Positions 43,505-51,334 of a stretch of DNA of 64,000 nt are shown piece after piece. Below the pieces are notes generated by a model, which did no database searches, was not told the origin of the DNA, and saw nothing but the letters and a program-made list of their open reading frames with translations. Origin of the DNA: Roseibium sp. (GTDB taxonomy: Bacteria; Pseudomonadota; Alphaproteobacteria; Rhizobiales; Stappiaceae); NCBI GenBank assembly GCA_017643925.1, contig JAEPML010000016.1:59886-123885 (forward strand), written 5' to 3'. The translations under genes and the position numbers were made by a program. The stretch's first letter is position 1; every line of letters starts with the position of its first letter.

Positions 43505-46339
43505 TTAGGAAACCTGGCGCTGTATCTTGCGGGCGACCGGGGCGGCCGGATCAAGTTCGACATGACCCTCAACGGCCTGGGACAGGCGCTCGCGGATAAT
43601 GTCCTGGCGGCCGATATTGGCGATCTTCTGTCCGGTCAGATCGGTCACGTAGAAAACGTCGACGACTTTCTCACCGAAGGTCGAGATATGGGCGGAGCCG
43701 ATATTCAGGTTCAATGTCGCGATCGACCGGGTCAGGTCATAAAGCAGGCCTGGCCGGTCGAGGCCCGAAATTTCAAGGACGGTATAGTCGTCCGAGAGGG
43801 AGTTGTTCACCAGCACTTCCGTCGCGACCTTGAACGCTTTCATGCGCCCCTTGACCGAGCTTTTCTTCGAGATCGGCTCCGGTAGACGCTCCTCACCGCG
43901 CAGCGTTGTCTCGATCAGTCGCGCAATCCGGTCGCCGCGCCGGCGTTCGTCGTCGTCGGCGGGCAATTCCCTGCCGATAAAGATCGTGTCGAGGGCAAAC
44001 CCGTCTGTCGTCGTATCGATCTGGGCGTCAACGATATTCGCACCGGTTGAAAAACAGGCACCGGCGATGATCGACAGGAAACGCGGATGGTCCGGCGCCA
44101 TGATGGTCAGTTCTGTGACGCCCTCGAATTCCCTCGGAACGACCTGGTGGGCAAGGCCCTTGCCGTCCTTGTCGGCTGCGTGCAGCAGCTCGGCATGGGC
44201 CAGAAGCCGGTCGGGCTCCGTCCGCAGCCAATAGGCGGGATAGTGGCGCTTGAGATAGGCGTTCTTGTCCTTTTTCGACCAGTGATCGAGCTTCCCGACG
44301 AGCTCTTCCTTGGCCTTCTCGATCGTCTGCTTGTGCGACATTTTCGAGTGACCACCGGAAAGATGCGGCTCGCTGGCATAGTAGAGCGTCCGCAGGAGCT
44401 GCCCTTTCCAGCCATTGAAGACACCGGGACCTACGGCTCGAATATCGGCAACGGTCAGGATCAGCAGAAGCTTCAGTCGCTCCAAGGACTGTACCGTCTG
44501 CGCGAAATCCGTGACTGTCTTTCGATCGGACAGGTCCCGGGACTGTGCGATCGTGCTCATGTCCAGATGGTGTTCGATCAGCCAGGCGACGGTCTCGGTT
44601 TCCGCCTCGTTCAAACCAAAGCGCGGGCAGATCTTGCGTGCCACCCTGGCACCCGCGATGGAGTGATCTTCCGGGCGTCCCTTTGCGATGTCATGCAGGA
44701 ACATGGCCACATAAAGGACCTTCCGGTTCTGCAGAGTCAGGATCAGATCGGTCGCGAGTGGGTGATCATCTCCGGAATCGCCCCGTTCAATCGCAGCCAG
44801 AATGCCGATCGAGCGCAGCAGGTGCTCATCCACGGTGTAGTGGTGATACATGTTGAACTGCATCATCGCGACGACCTTGCCGAAATCCGGTACAAAGCGA
44901 CCGAGCACGCCGGTTTCGTTCATTTTCCGGAGTATTTTCTCAGGTGACTGGCGCGATGTCAGGACCGAGAGGAACAGGCGGTTGGCTTCCGGGTCGTTGC
45001 GCAGCGTGCTGTCGACCAGCTTGAGGGAATGCCGGATCAGCCGCGTCAGGCGGGGGTGCAGATTGTAGTCGTGCTTGTCGGCCAGCTGGAACACGCGAAG
45101 GATATTTGTCGGGTCGCTCTCGAAGATCGACTCGTTCGATATGTTGAGCCGGTTGTTCTCGACAACAAAGCCGGGCGCTCCCTTGACCGGTTTTGCCGTG
45201 TTGGAAACACGCCCGCCACGCAGGCGCCGCATCATGCCGGACAGGCCCCTGCCCTGAGGAGCCTTGACGTGTTCCTCCTCAAGGCCGGCGCAGATAATGC
45301 GCGTCAGGTCGCCGACATCCTTCACCACCAGGAAGTAATGCTTCATGAAGCGTTCGACGTCTTTCATGCCGGGGTGCTGGGTGTAGCTGAGCCGGATCGC
45401 GATTTCCCTCTGAACTTCAAAGGAGAGGCGTTCCTCGGGCCGCCCGGTCAGAAAGTGAAGATGACAGCGGACAGCCCACAGGAAGTCATCACATTTCTTG
45501 AAGCGGGTGTATTCGGAGCGCGACAGGACACCCTTTTTGACCAGTTCCGAGTGACGCTTGACCCGATAGTGGTATTTTGCGATCCAGAACAGGGTGTGCA
45601 GATCACGCAGGCCGCCCTTGCCTTCCTTGATATTCGGTTCGACAAGGTAGCGCGACATGCCCTGGCGCTGATGGCGCTCGTCGCGCTCAAGCAGCTTGGC
45701 GGCGATGAATTCAGAGCTCGTCCCCTCGACCACTTCCGCATCAAAACGCTTGACCAGTTCGGCAAAAAGCGGTTCGTCACCCCAGATGTAGCGGGCCTCC
45801 AGAATGGCCGTGCGGATGGTCATGTCCGATTTGGACAGGCGGATGCATTCATCGATGTTGCGGGTGGCATGCCCGACCTTGAAGCCCAGATCCCACAGCA
45901 TGTAGAGAATATATTCTACGACTTGTTCACCCCAGGGCGTCTGCTTGTAGGGCAGCACGAACAGGAGATCGATATCCGATCCCGGTGCCAGCGTGCCGCG
46001 GCCATAACCACCGACGGCTGCCACGGACATGCGCTCGGCAGTGGACCGGTTCTTGATCCGGTAGACATGCTTGACCGCAAAGTCATAAATCACCCGTATC
46101 AGTTCATCTTGAACCTGCGACAGACGCGTTGCGCACAACAGGCCGCCGCCATCTTCGTTGAGCATTTCCCGGGTTTTGTCGCGCGAGGTTTTAACCACCT
46201 CCTTCAGCGTGGACAAAACCTGTCCGCGAACCTTCATGCTGGAGCCATCGCCGTCCTGATCCATCGTGAGTTCGGAAAGCTGGGCACGCAACGCGTCTGA
46301 ATCGATTAGCCTGGAAAGTTCGTCCTGGGAAATTTTCAT
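43505..46339 (-). CDS. glnD: PII uridylyltransferase / uridylyl-removing enzyme
   Basis: GlnD modifies PII proteins in response to glutamine and so is the primary nitrogen sensor. The protein has 944 residues. The nucleotidyltransferase domain has VGGYGRGTLAPGSDIDLLFVLP, the central GlnD helical domain has EGKGGLRDLHTLFWIAKY, the HD domain has HYTVDEHLLRSIG and MFLHDIAKGRPEDHS (uridylyl removal), and two C-terminal ACT domains (about 745-825 and 860-935) bind glutamine. ATG 46339 was preferred to a TTG three codons earlier. The order glnD-murJ-trpS is conserved in Rhizobiales. Confidence 0.97.
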   Translation of the reverse strand: MKISQDELSRLIDSDALRAQLSELTMDQDGDGSSMKVRGQVLSTLKEVVKTSRDKTREMLNEDGGGLLCATRLSQVQDELIRVIYDFAVKHVYRIKNRSTAERMSVAAVGGYGRGTLAPGSDIDLLFVLPYKQTPWGEQVVEYILYMLWDLGFKVGHATRNIDECIRLSKSDMTIRTAILEARYIWGDEPLFAELVKRFDAEVVEGTSSEFIAAKLLERDERHQRQGMSRYLVEPNIKEGKGGLRDLHTLFWIAKYHYRVKRHSELVKKGVLSRSEYTRFKKCDDFLWAVRCHLHFLTGRPEERLSFEVQREIAIRLSYTQHPGMKDVERFMKHYFLVVKDVGDLTRIICAGLEEEHVKAPQGRGLSGMMRRLRGGRVSNTAKPVKGAPGFVVENNRLNISNESIFESDPTNILRVFQLADKHDYNLHPRLTRLIRHSLKLVDSTLRNDPEANRLFLSVLTSRQSPEKILRKMNETGVLGRFVPDFGKVVAMMQFNMYHHYTVDEHLLRSIGILAAIERGDSGDDHPLATDLILTLQNRKVLYVAMFLHDIAKGRPEDHSIAGARVARKICPRFGLNEAETETVAWLIEHHLDMSTIAQSRDLSDRKTVTDFAQTVQSLERLKLLLILTVADIRAVGPGVFNGWKGQLLRTLYYASEPHLSGGHSKMSHKQTIEKAKEELVGKLDHWSKKDKNAYLKRHYPAYWLRTEPDRLLAHAELLHAADKDGKGLAHQVVPREFEGVTELTIMAPDHPRFLSIIAGACFSTGANIVDAQIDTTTDGFALDTIFIGRELPADDDERRRGDRIARLIETTLRGEERLPEPISKKSSVKGRMKAFKVATEVLVNNSLSDDYTVLEISGLDRPGLLYDLTRSIATLNLNIGSAHISTFGEKVVDVFYVTDLTGQKIANIGRQDIIRERLSQAVEGHVELDPAAPVARKIQRQVS

Positions 46340-46469
46340 ACTTTTCAAGAATTCCGTTCAACAGGTGCGGACGTTCCGCAATTCAGGTGCCGGTTATATA
46401 GGGAAAGCAGCATAAGGACACGTAAATGTCTGCATTGTGCGCATTTCGCTTGAGATCCGCACGCAGCAG

Positions 46470-46841
46470 CTAGATATCGTCTTTCGCGGCGGCAACACGC
46501 AGCTGATGAAGCAGATTGGTGAGCGACTCCTCGGACAACCCGTCGATCTTCAGGGCGAGCTGATTGGCGAGCTCGGTTGCCTTCGGGTTGAGGCCGGCCG
46601 TATCGATGGTCACCCGTGGATCCGACAGTTCCGCCAGTCGCTGGATCTCTTCCGCCTCGTCCCAGATCACGTTGAAATAGGCGATGATCCTCTGGACGAG
46701 AAACCAGGTGGGTTTGCCCCGCTTGCCGTGTTCCAGGGCGGACAGGTAGGCGCTGGATACGGACAGGGCCGCAGCCATTTCCTTGAGCGAAACCCCTCGT
46801 TTATTACGAAGTTCGCGAATTTTTGCGCCGAGCGGTGTCAC
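46470..46841 (-). CDS. XRE-family helix-turn-helix protein at the end of the tim44-mltA-smr cluster
   Basis: The 123-residue protein has a Cro/CI-type HTH (LGAKIRELRNKRGVSLKEMAAALSVSSAYLSALEHGKRG) and a C-terminal helical region ending LTNLLHQLRVAAAKDDI. The start is GTG 46841, only four bases after the smr stop and behind AGGAAAAGATAGGA; a frame starting at 46913 would lie inside smr. The tight spacing means it depends on the upstream operon for transcription. Target unknown; the same neighbour order (mltA-smr-xre) recurs in Rhizobiales. Confidence 0.85.
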   Translation of the reverse strand: MTPLGAKIRELRNKRGVSLKEMAAALSVSSAYLSALEHGKRGKPTWFLVQRIIAYFNVIWDEAEEIQRLAELSDPRVTIDTAGLNPKATELANQLALKIDGLSEESLTNLLHQLRVAAAKDDI

Positions 46842-46845
46842 GGTC

Positions 46846-47415
46846 CTATCTTTTCCTGCGAATACGTACGTAAAGCGCGCCCGAACCACCGTGGCTCGCA
46901 TGCGCTTCCTCATAACCTACCACGACCGAGCGCATATCGGGCATCGCCAGCCATTGCGGCACCATTCTGCGCAAAATGCCGCGCTCTTCCATGTAAGCCC
47001 GCTCCGGTCCGCCCCCCTTGCCCGTGATGACAAGCACGATCTTATGCTGGCGGGCCTGAGCCTGGTAAAGGAACCCGATCAGGCGATCATGTGCCTGATA
47101 TTGCGTCAGACCATGCAGGTCGATACGGGCGTCGATCGCCTTGACGCCGCGCACGACCTTGCGCCGGTAGCGGTGTTCCAGCTGATGGAGTGGCGGCGGT
47201 GCTGGCGGTTTCCAGGTCTGCTTTGGCGCCTTGATCGCCGTTTCGGTCTTGGGTTTCTTGGAAGCTGGAACGGGAGCCTCGGCAACGGCTTCTGCGAGCT
47301 TGTCTTCCAGGTCCCTGGCCTGGTCGGGACGAAGGGGCGTCAGGGTTTTGGCAACCTTGCCCCAAAGTTCCCTGTCTTCCGGTGACAGCGCGCCCTTTTT
47401 GCCCCTCTTCGCCAT
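46846..47415 (-). CDS. Smr-domain protein
   Basis: The 189-residue protein has a disordered Lys/Pro/Ala-rich N-terminal half and a C-terminal Smr domain (about 95-187) with RIDLHGLTQYQAHDRL and the VITGKGGG loop. Smr domains are found in MutS2 and stand-alone proteins and can act as nucleases; whether this one is active is not evident. It begins three bases after the mltA stop and ends four bases before the xre start, so it is embedded in an operon. Confidence 0.92.
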   Translation of the reverse strand: MAKRGKKGALSPEDRELWGKVAKTLTPLRPDQARDLEDKLAEAVAEAPVPASKKPKTETAIKAPKQTWKPPAPPPLHQLEHRYRRKVVRGVKAIDARIDLHGLTQYQAHDRLIGFLYQAQARQHKIVLVITGKGGGPERAYMEERGILRRMVPQWLAMPDMRSVVVGYEEAHASHGGSGALYVRIRRKR

Positions 47416-47418
47416 GGT

Positions 47419-48642
47419 TCAGTTTCGACCCTCGTCCGGGTGTTCGAAAAGTGAATTTGGCAGAAGAAGCGTGAATGTCGCCGGATGCCGGATTTCGCCT
47501 GCAATATCACCGGCGCCTGGTCCAGATCCAACGAAAAGATCTCCGCGCGCGACCCCCTTGATGGCGGAACCGGTGTCATCGGCGACCATCAGGCGGCCAA
47601 ATGTCCGTTCCGGTCGATCGATGTCTCCAAATTGCGACGCGACATGTACCAGCGCCCCATAGGGAATGAAGTCGGGATCGACAGCCAGGCTACGCCCGGT
47701 TTTGAGCGGCAACCCGGCTGCGCCCACGGGGCCATCATCTTCCAACGTTTCCGTGACTTCCCGGAAGAAGATATAGGACCGGTTTTGCCTGAAGAGTTTG
47801 TCCCGCTCGTCAGGATGGGCTTCCAGCCACCGGCGCAAACCCGTCATGGTGAAATCTTCCGGCGTGCCTTCACCGCGCTTCACCAGAAGGCGCGCAATTC
47901 CGGTATAGGGATGCCCGGTCTTGCCGGCATAGCCGACCCGCATCACCGAACCGTCGGTGAGCCGCAGCCTTGCGGACCCCTGCACATGGACGAAATAGGC
48001 GTCGATCGGGTTTTCCAGCCAGACGAGTTCCAGAGCCTCGGCGTCGAGGGCGCCGTCCATGATCGCACCGCGATCGGGAAGCTCCTCAAGACGACCGTTT
48101 TGCACGCGGCCATGCGAGATTTCTTTCGGCCAGTTCTTCGGGCGATTTGTGGCACTGACCGGTTCAAGTCCACGGGGTTTACCGTGAAGGGGTGTCGAAA
48201 ACTGTTCCGAGCGTGTTCGCGATGCCTTCACTTCCGGCTCGAAATAGCCTGTCACGAACCCTGAATTTGCTATCTCGAACGGTGTGAATTGAGTCTCGAA
48301 AAACCGCCGGGCGTCTTCGATAGAGCCGGCGGCACGCCGGGCTTCCTTGCAAAGCGGGTCAAGTGCTGTCGTGGAAAGGGTCGGGACTGCAGCGGATGTG
48401 AAGGCTTCGGGTTTGTCGCAGAATCTCAGGAAGCTGTCGAGCGCGGCAAGCGGATTGTCTTCGGGCCACCCTGAAAGCGCGTCAAATGACGACTTTTGAA
48501 GATACTCGGGTAGTTGCGGGCCTTGCTGCATGGCAGAGGCAGCTCCTGCAAAGAAAAGTGGCGCGGTGATTACCGCGCCCTTTATCAAATCGGCGATCCG
48601 GGGAAAAGGACCCGATCGCCCTTGAGTTGCCCGTTCCGTCAC
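47419..48642 (-). CDS. mltA: Membrane-bound lytic murein transglycosylase A
   Basis: MltA cleaves glycan strands of peptidoglycan. The 407-residue protein has an N-terminal signal region (IADLIKGAVITAPLFFAGAASAM) without an obvious lipobox. The MltA core has NSGFVTGYFEPEVKASRTRS, IDAYFVHVQGSARLRL and GVGYAGK-like VGYAGKTGHPYTGIARLL, and the 3D domain has GLPLKTGRSLAVDPDFIPYGALVHV and LMVADDTGSAIKG with the catalytic Asp. The start is GTG 48642, which overlaps the tim44 stop by four bases, so translation is coupled. Confidence 0.93.
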   Translation of the reverse strand: MTERATQGRSGPFPRIADLIKGAVITAPLFFAGAASAMQQGPQLPEYLQKSSFDALSGWPEDNPLAALDSFLRFCDKPEAFTSAAVPTLSTTALDPLCKEARRAAGSIEDARRFFETQFTPFEIANSGFVTGYFEPEVKASRTRSEQFSTPLHGKPRGLEPVSATNRPKNWPKEISHGRVQNGRLEELPDRGAIMDGALDAEALELVWLENPIDAYFVHVQGSARLRLTDGSVMRVGYAGKTGHPYTGIARLLVKRGEGTPEDFTMTGLRRWLEAHPDERDKLFRQNRSYIFFREVTETLEDDGPVGAAGLPLKTGRSLAVDPDFIPYGALVHVASQFGDIDRPERTFGRLMVADDTGSAIKGVARGDLFVGSGPGAGDIAGEIRHPATFTLLLPNSLFEHPDEGRN

Positions 48643-49361
48643 TCGGCGGATTCGGTCGCGACCAGTTTCCAGTTCGGATCGCGGGAGCTGGTGTCCCTTG
48701 CAAAGGTCCAGATATCGACGACTTCGCTGACCTTTGCCGGATCGCCATCGACAACGTCGCCGTTCTTGTCGCGTGTTGCGGAGATCAGCTGGCTGTGGAT
48801 CTTGACGGTCACCTGGGCCGTGGTGCCCTTGAGCGCAGCTTCAACGATCTCGGCCTTGTCGATGCCGACAAACGTTGATTCGATGGTTTCACCGCGGCGT
48901 TCGCGATCTTCGATGGCCGAAACAAAGCCCTCATAGACATCCTTGGACAGGAGGTTCTTCAGGGCCTTCTTGTCGCCTTCGGCAAAGGCCATGACGATCA
49001 TCTCGTAAGCGGCGCGCGCGCCCTGCAGGAACGGTTCCGGCTCGAAACTCTGGTCAACCGACAGGATCTGCTTGAGGGCGCTGTTGAGGGCGGACCCTTC
49101 CGGAGCGACCTTGTCAATGACGACGTCGTTGTCCGGTGCGGCTTCCTGGGGCGCGTCCGGCTGTGGCGCCGTCTGGCCCGGCATCTGGATGACGTTGTCC
49201 TGGTCGTTGGATTGTTCGTTCGGGTTTTCCGGTTTTGAATAGGGATCAAATGGCGGCCGCTCGTTGCCGGTGCGTTTGCCCAGCACAGACCGCAGTCTGA
49301 ACAGAATGAAAACCGCAAGTCCCATGAGGAGAAGGTTTAACGGGTCAAAAATCTCGTTCAT
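48639..49361 (-). CDS. Tim44/TimA-like membrane-anchored protein
   Basis: The 240-residue protein has one N-terminal membrane segment (NLLLMGLAVFILFRLRSVLG) and an acidic, Gln/Pro-rich linker (about 38-90). A C-terminal Tim44-like domain (about 100-235) has FLQGARAAYEMIVMAFAEGDKKALKNLLSKDVYEGFVSAI and ESTFVGIDKAEIVEA. Mitochondrial Tim44 recruits Hsp70 to the import channel; bacterial relatives (TimA) are inner-membrane proteins of unclear function. It is first in the tim44-mltA-smr-xre cluster and divergent from fxsA. Confidence 0.88.
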   Translation of the reverse strand: MNEIFDPLNLLLMGLAVFILFRLRSVLGKRTGNERPPFDPYSKPENPNEQSNDQDNVIQMPGQTAPQPDAPQEAAPDNDVVIDKVAPEGSALNSALKQILSVDQSFEPEPFLQGARAAYEMIVMAFAEGDKKALKNLLSKDVYEGFVSAIEDRERRGETIESTFVGIDKAEIVEAALKGTTAQVTVKIHSQLISATRDKNGDVVDGDPAKVSEVVDIWTFARDTSSRDPNWKLVATESAE

Positions 49362-49598
49362 TTCTTCTTGTTCCGGCTACCCTTTGAAGCCAATAGAGGC
49401 CGCTCTTCGGTCTGACGGCGAGAGCAGCTCCACGTGCAAAGTCACTTAGTACCTATTTAGGAGGTTCTTGAACCAGCATCCAGTCCCAAGAGCAAGTCTG
49501 AATCCGTTAAAGACCGCCTTTCTTGGTCTGCGTGCTCGCATTTTTGTGACCTAATGTCTACCTTAGGTGCAAATAGTTTATCAGACGTAGGAGGTCCC

Positions 49599-50120
49599 GT
49601 GGGACTTTATATCATCGCAGGCATCCTTTTGTTGCCCTTGATCGAGATTGCGGTGTTCATCTGGGTGGGCGGCATGATCGGCGTCCTGCCAACCATCTTG
49701 CTGACCCTTGTCACTGCGATTGCCGGTACGGTGATGCTGCGCCAACAGGGACTGTCGCTGCTGATGCGCATGCAGCAGGAACTGGATGCCGGCCGCTCGC
49801 CGGGCAACGAGGTCATGCAGGGTGCCATGATCGTTCTGGCCAGCATTTTCCTGCTGATTCCGGGTTTTGTCACCGATGCGATCGGCCTGCTGCTCTTCAT
49901 TCCACCCGTTCGCGAAGCGTTGGCGAACTTCATCATTGCACGCTCGAACGTCGTTATCGTTCAGGGCGATGGCAACCTGCGCCGACCGGGGGATCATGTC
50001 GTTGATCTCGATGAAGAGGACTGGTCGGAAAAGGACGAAGGTGCAGGTGGCAAGCCGCCCCCATCCGGTCAGCCCAGGATCAGTCCGTGGAACGAAGGCT
50101 CCGACGGCGCGAAATCCTGA
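49599..50120 (+). CDS. fxsA: FxsA family membrane protein
   Basis: The 173-residue protein has three or four hydrophobic segments within its first 110 residues (GLYIIAGILLLPLIEIAVFIWVGG, IGVLPTILLTLVTAIAGTVMLRQQG, MIVLASIFLLIPGFVTDAIGLLLFIPPVREAL), the standard FxsA layout, and a charged C-terminal tail. In E. coli, overexpressed FxsA relieves phage T7 exclusion by F. The start is GTG 49599 with AGGAGG directly upstream, matching the family; the in-frame ATG at 49554 would add 15 residues. It is divergent from the Tim44 gene over 237 bases. Confidence 0.9.
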   Translation: MGLYIIAGILLLPLIEIAVFIWVGGMIGVLPTILLTLVTAIAGTVMLRQQGLSLLMRMQQELDAGRSPGNEVMQGAMIVLASIFLLIPGFVTDAIGLLLFIPPVREALANFIIARSNVVIVQGDGNLRRPGDHVVDLDEEDWSEKDEGAGGKPPPSGQPRISPWNEGSDGAKS

Positions 50121-50246
50121 ACGTTTTGCTAAGGCCGGTCACCAAAACGTGACACGGCCTATATGCGTAATCTTTACCAGTTGCGGGTACGACTTTCTGT
50201 AATCCTGAGGCGAGAACCGTCTTGTGGCGGAAAAAGGTTACGGAAC

Positions 50247-51278
50247 ATGAGTGCACAGCGCGTTGACTGGGTCGATACGGCAAGAGGCATCTGCATCATC
50301 TTTGTCGTGATGATGCACTCCGTTCTCGGAGTGGAAGGTGCCGCCGGTGAAACCGGCTGGATGCATGCCATTGTTGCCTTTGCCGCGCCGTTCCGCATGC
50401 CGGACTTCTTCCTGATCTCCGGCCTGTTCCTGTCCAATGTCATTACCCGGGACTGGAAGCTCTATCTCGATCGCAAGGTCGTGCATTTCGCATATTTCTA
50501 CGTGCTCTGGATGACGATCCAGTTTATCGTCAAGGCGCCGGTCTTTGCCGGAGAGCTCGGGACGATGGGCGCGATCGAGTTTTACTTCCTCAGCTTCGTC
50601 CAGCCCTTCGGAACCTTGTGGTTCATCTACATGCTGCCGGTGTTCTTCGTGGTCTGCAAACTGGCCCATGACAAGGGTGTGCCATGGCAGGTGATGCTGG
50701 GTCTTGCCGCGCTCCTGCAGATCGCGCCGGTCCACACCGGCTGGCTTCTTGTTGACGAATTCGCCTCCCGCTTCGTGTATTTCTATGCCGGCTACATCTT
50801 CGCACCGCAGATTTTCAAGCTGGCCGACTGGGCTCGCGAGCGCGTTAGCCTCAGCCTGGTTCTTCTCCTGGCATGGGGTCTGGTGAACGGCGGACTGGTC
50901 TATCTCGGCTGGTCAGCAAAGCCGCTCATCTCGCTGGCCCTGGGGGCAGCAGGTGCAGGTGCGATCATCTTGACCAGTGCACTGATCGTGAAGGCGGGCC
51001 AGATGAATTTCCTCCGCCATTTCGGCGAGAACTCCATCGTGATCTATCTCGCCTTTTTCTTCCCGATGGGCGTTTCGCGCGTGATCTTGCTGAAACTCGG
51101 CATCCTGGACATCGGCACCGTTTCGCTGATCGTGACTACGGTTGCGGTCGTCAGCCCGATGATCCTGTTCTGGATGATCCGCAAGACCGGTCTCGGCTGG
51201 TTCCTGTTCAAGCGGCCGGAATGGGCCTACCTTGGCGGCACTTTCAACGCCAAGCGACAGCCGCAGGCGGCGGAGTGA
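50247..51278 (+). CDS. Membrane acyltransferase (acyltransferase family 3)
   Basis: The 343-residue protein has about ten membrane segments and the family-3 N-terminus VDWVDTARGICIIFVVMMHSV, with the Arg and catalytic-type His (RG...HS). FRMPDFFLISGLFLS and GTLWFIYMLPVFFVV follow. These enzymes move acyl groups (often acetyl or succinyl) onto extracellular glycans or lipids; the substrate here is not evident. The ATG 50247 has AAAAAGG upstream. It is monocistronic, 126 bases after fxsA and 56 before polA. Confidence 0.85.
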   Translation: MSAQRVDWVDTARGICIIFVVMMHSVLGVEGAAGETGWMHAIVAFAAPFRMPDFFLISGLFLSNVITRDWKLYLDRKVVHFAYFYVLWMTIQFIVKAPVFAGELGTMGAIEFYFLSFVQPFGTLWFIYMLPVFFVVCKLAHDKGVPWQVMLGLAALLQIAPVHTGWLLVDEFASRFVYFYAGYIFAPQIFKLADWARERVSLSLVLLLAWGLVNGGLVYLGWSAKPLISLALGAAGAGAIILTSALIVKAGQMNFLRHFGENSIVIYLAFFFPMGVSRVILLKLGILDIGTVSLIVTTVAVVSPMILFWMIRKTGLGWFLFKRPEWAYLGGTFNAKRQPQAAE

Positions 51279-51334
51279 TCAAATCTGATCCGAATTTGTA
51301 AGATTGGGACTTTTCTCTAGGGCCGGGTGCGGGC

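Noticed and set aside
42107..43885. 592-residue open frame on the plus strand
   Set aside because: It lies wholly antisense to murJ and the glnD end, is rich in His/Gln/Asp as expected for the complement of GC-rich coding DNA, and has no domain or ribosome-binding site.
45029..46300. 423-residue open frame on the plus strand
   Set aside because: Antisense to glnD; no recognisable domains and no start signals.
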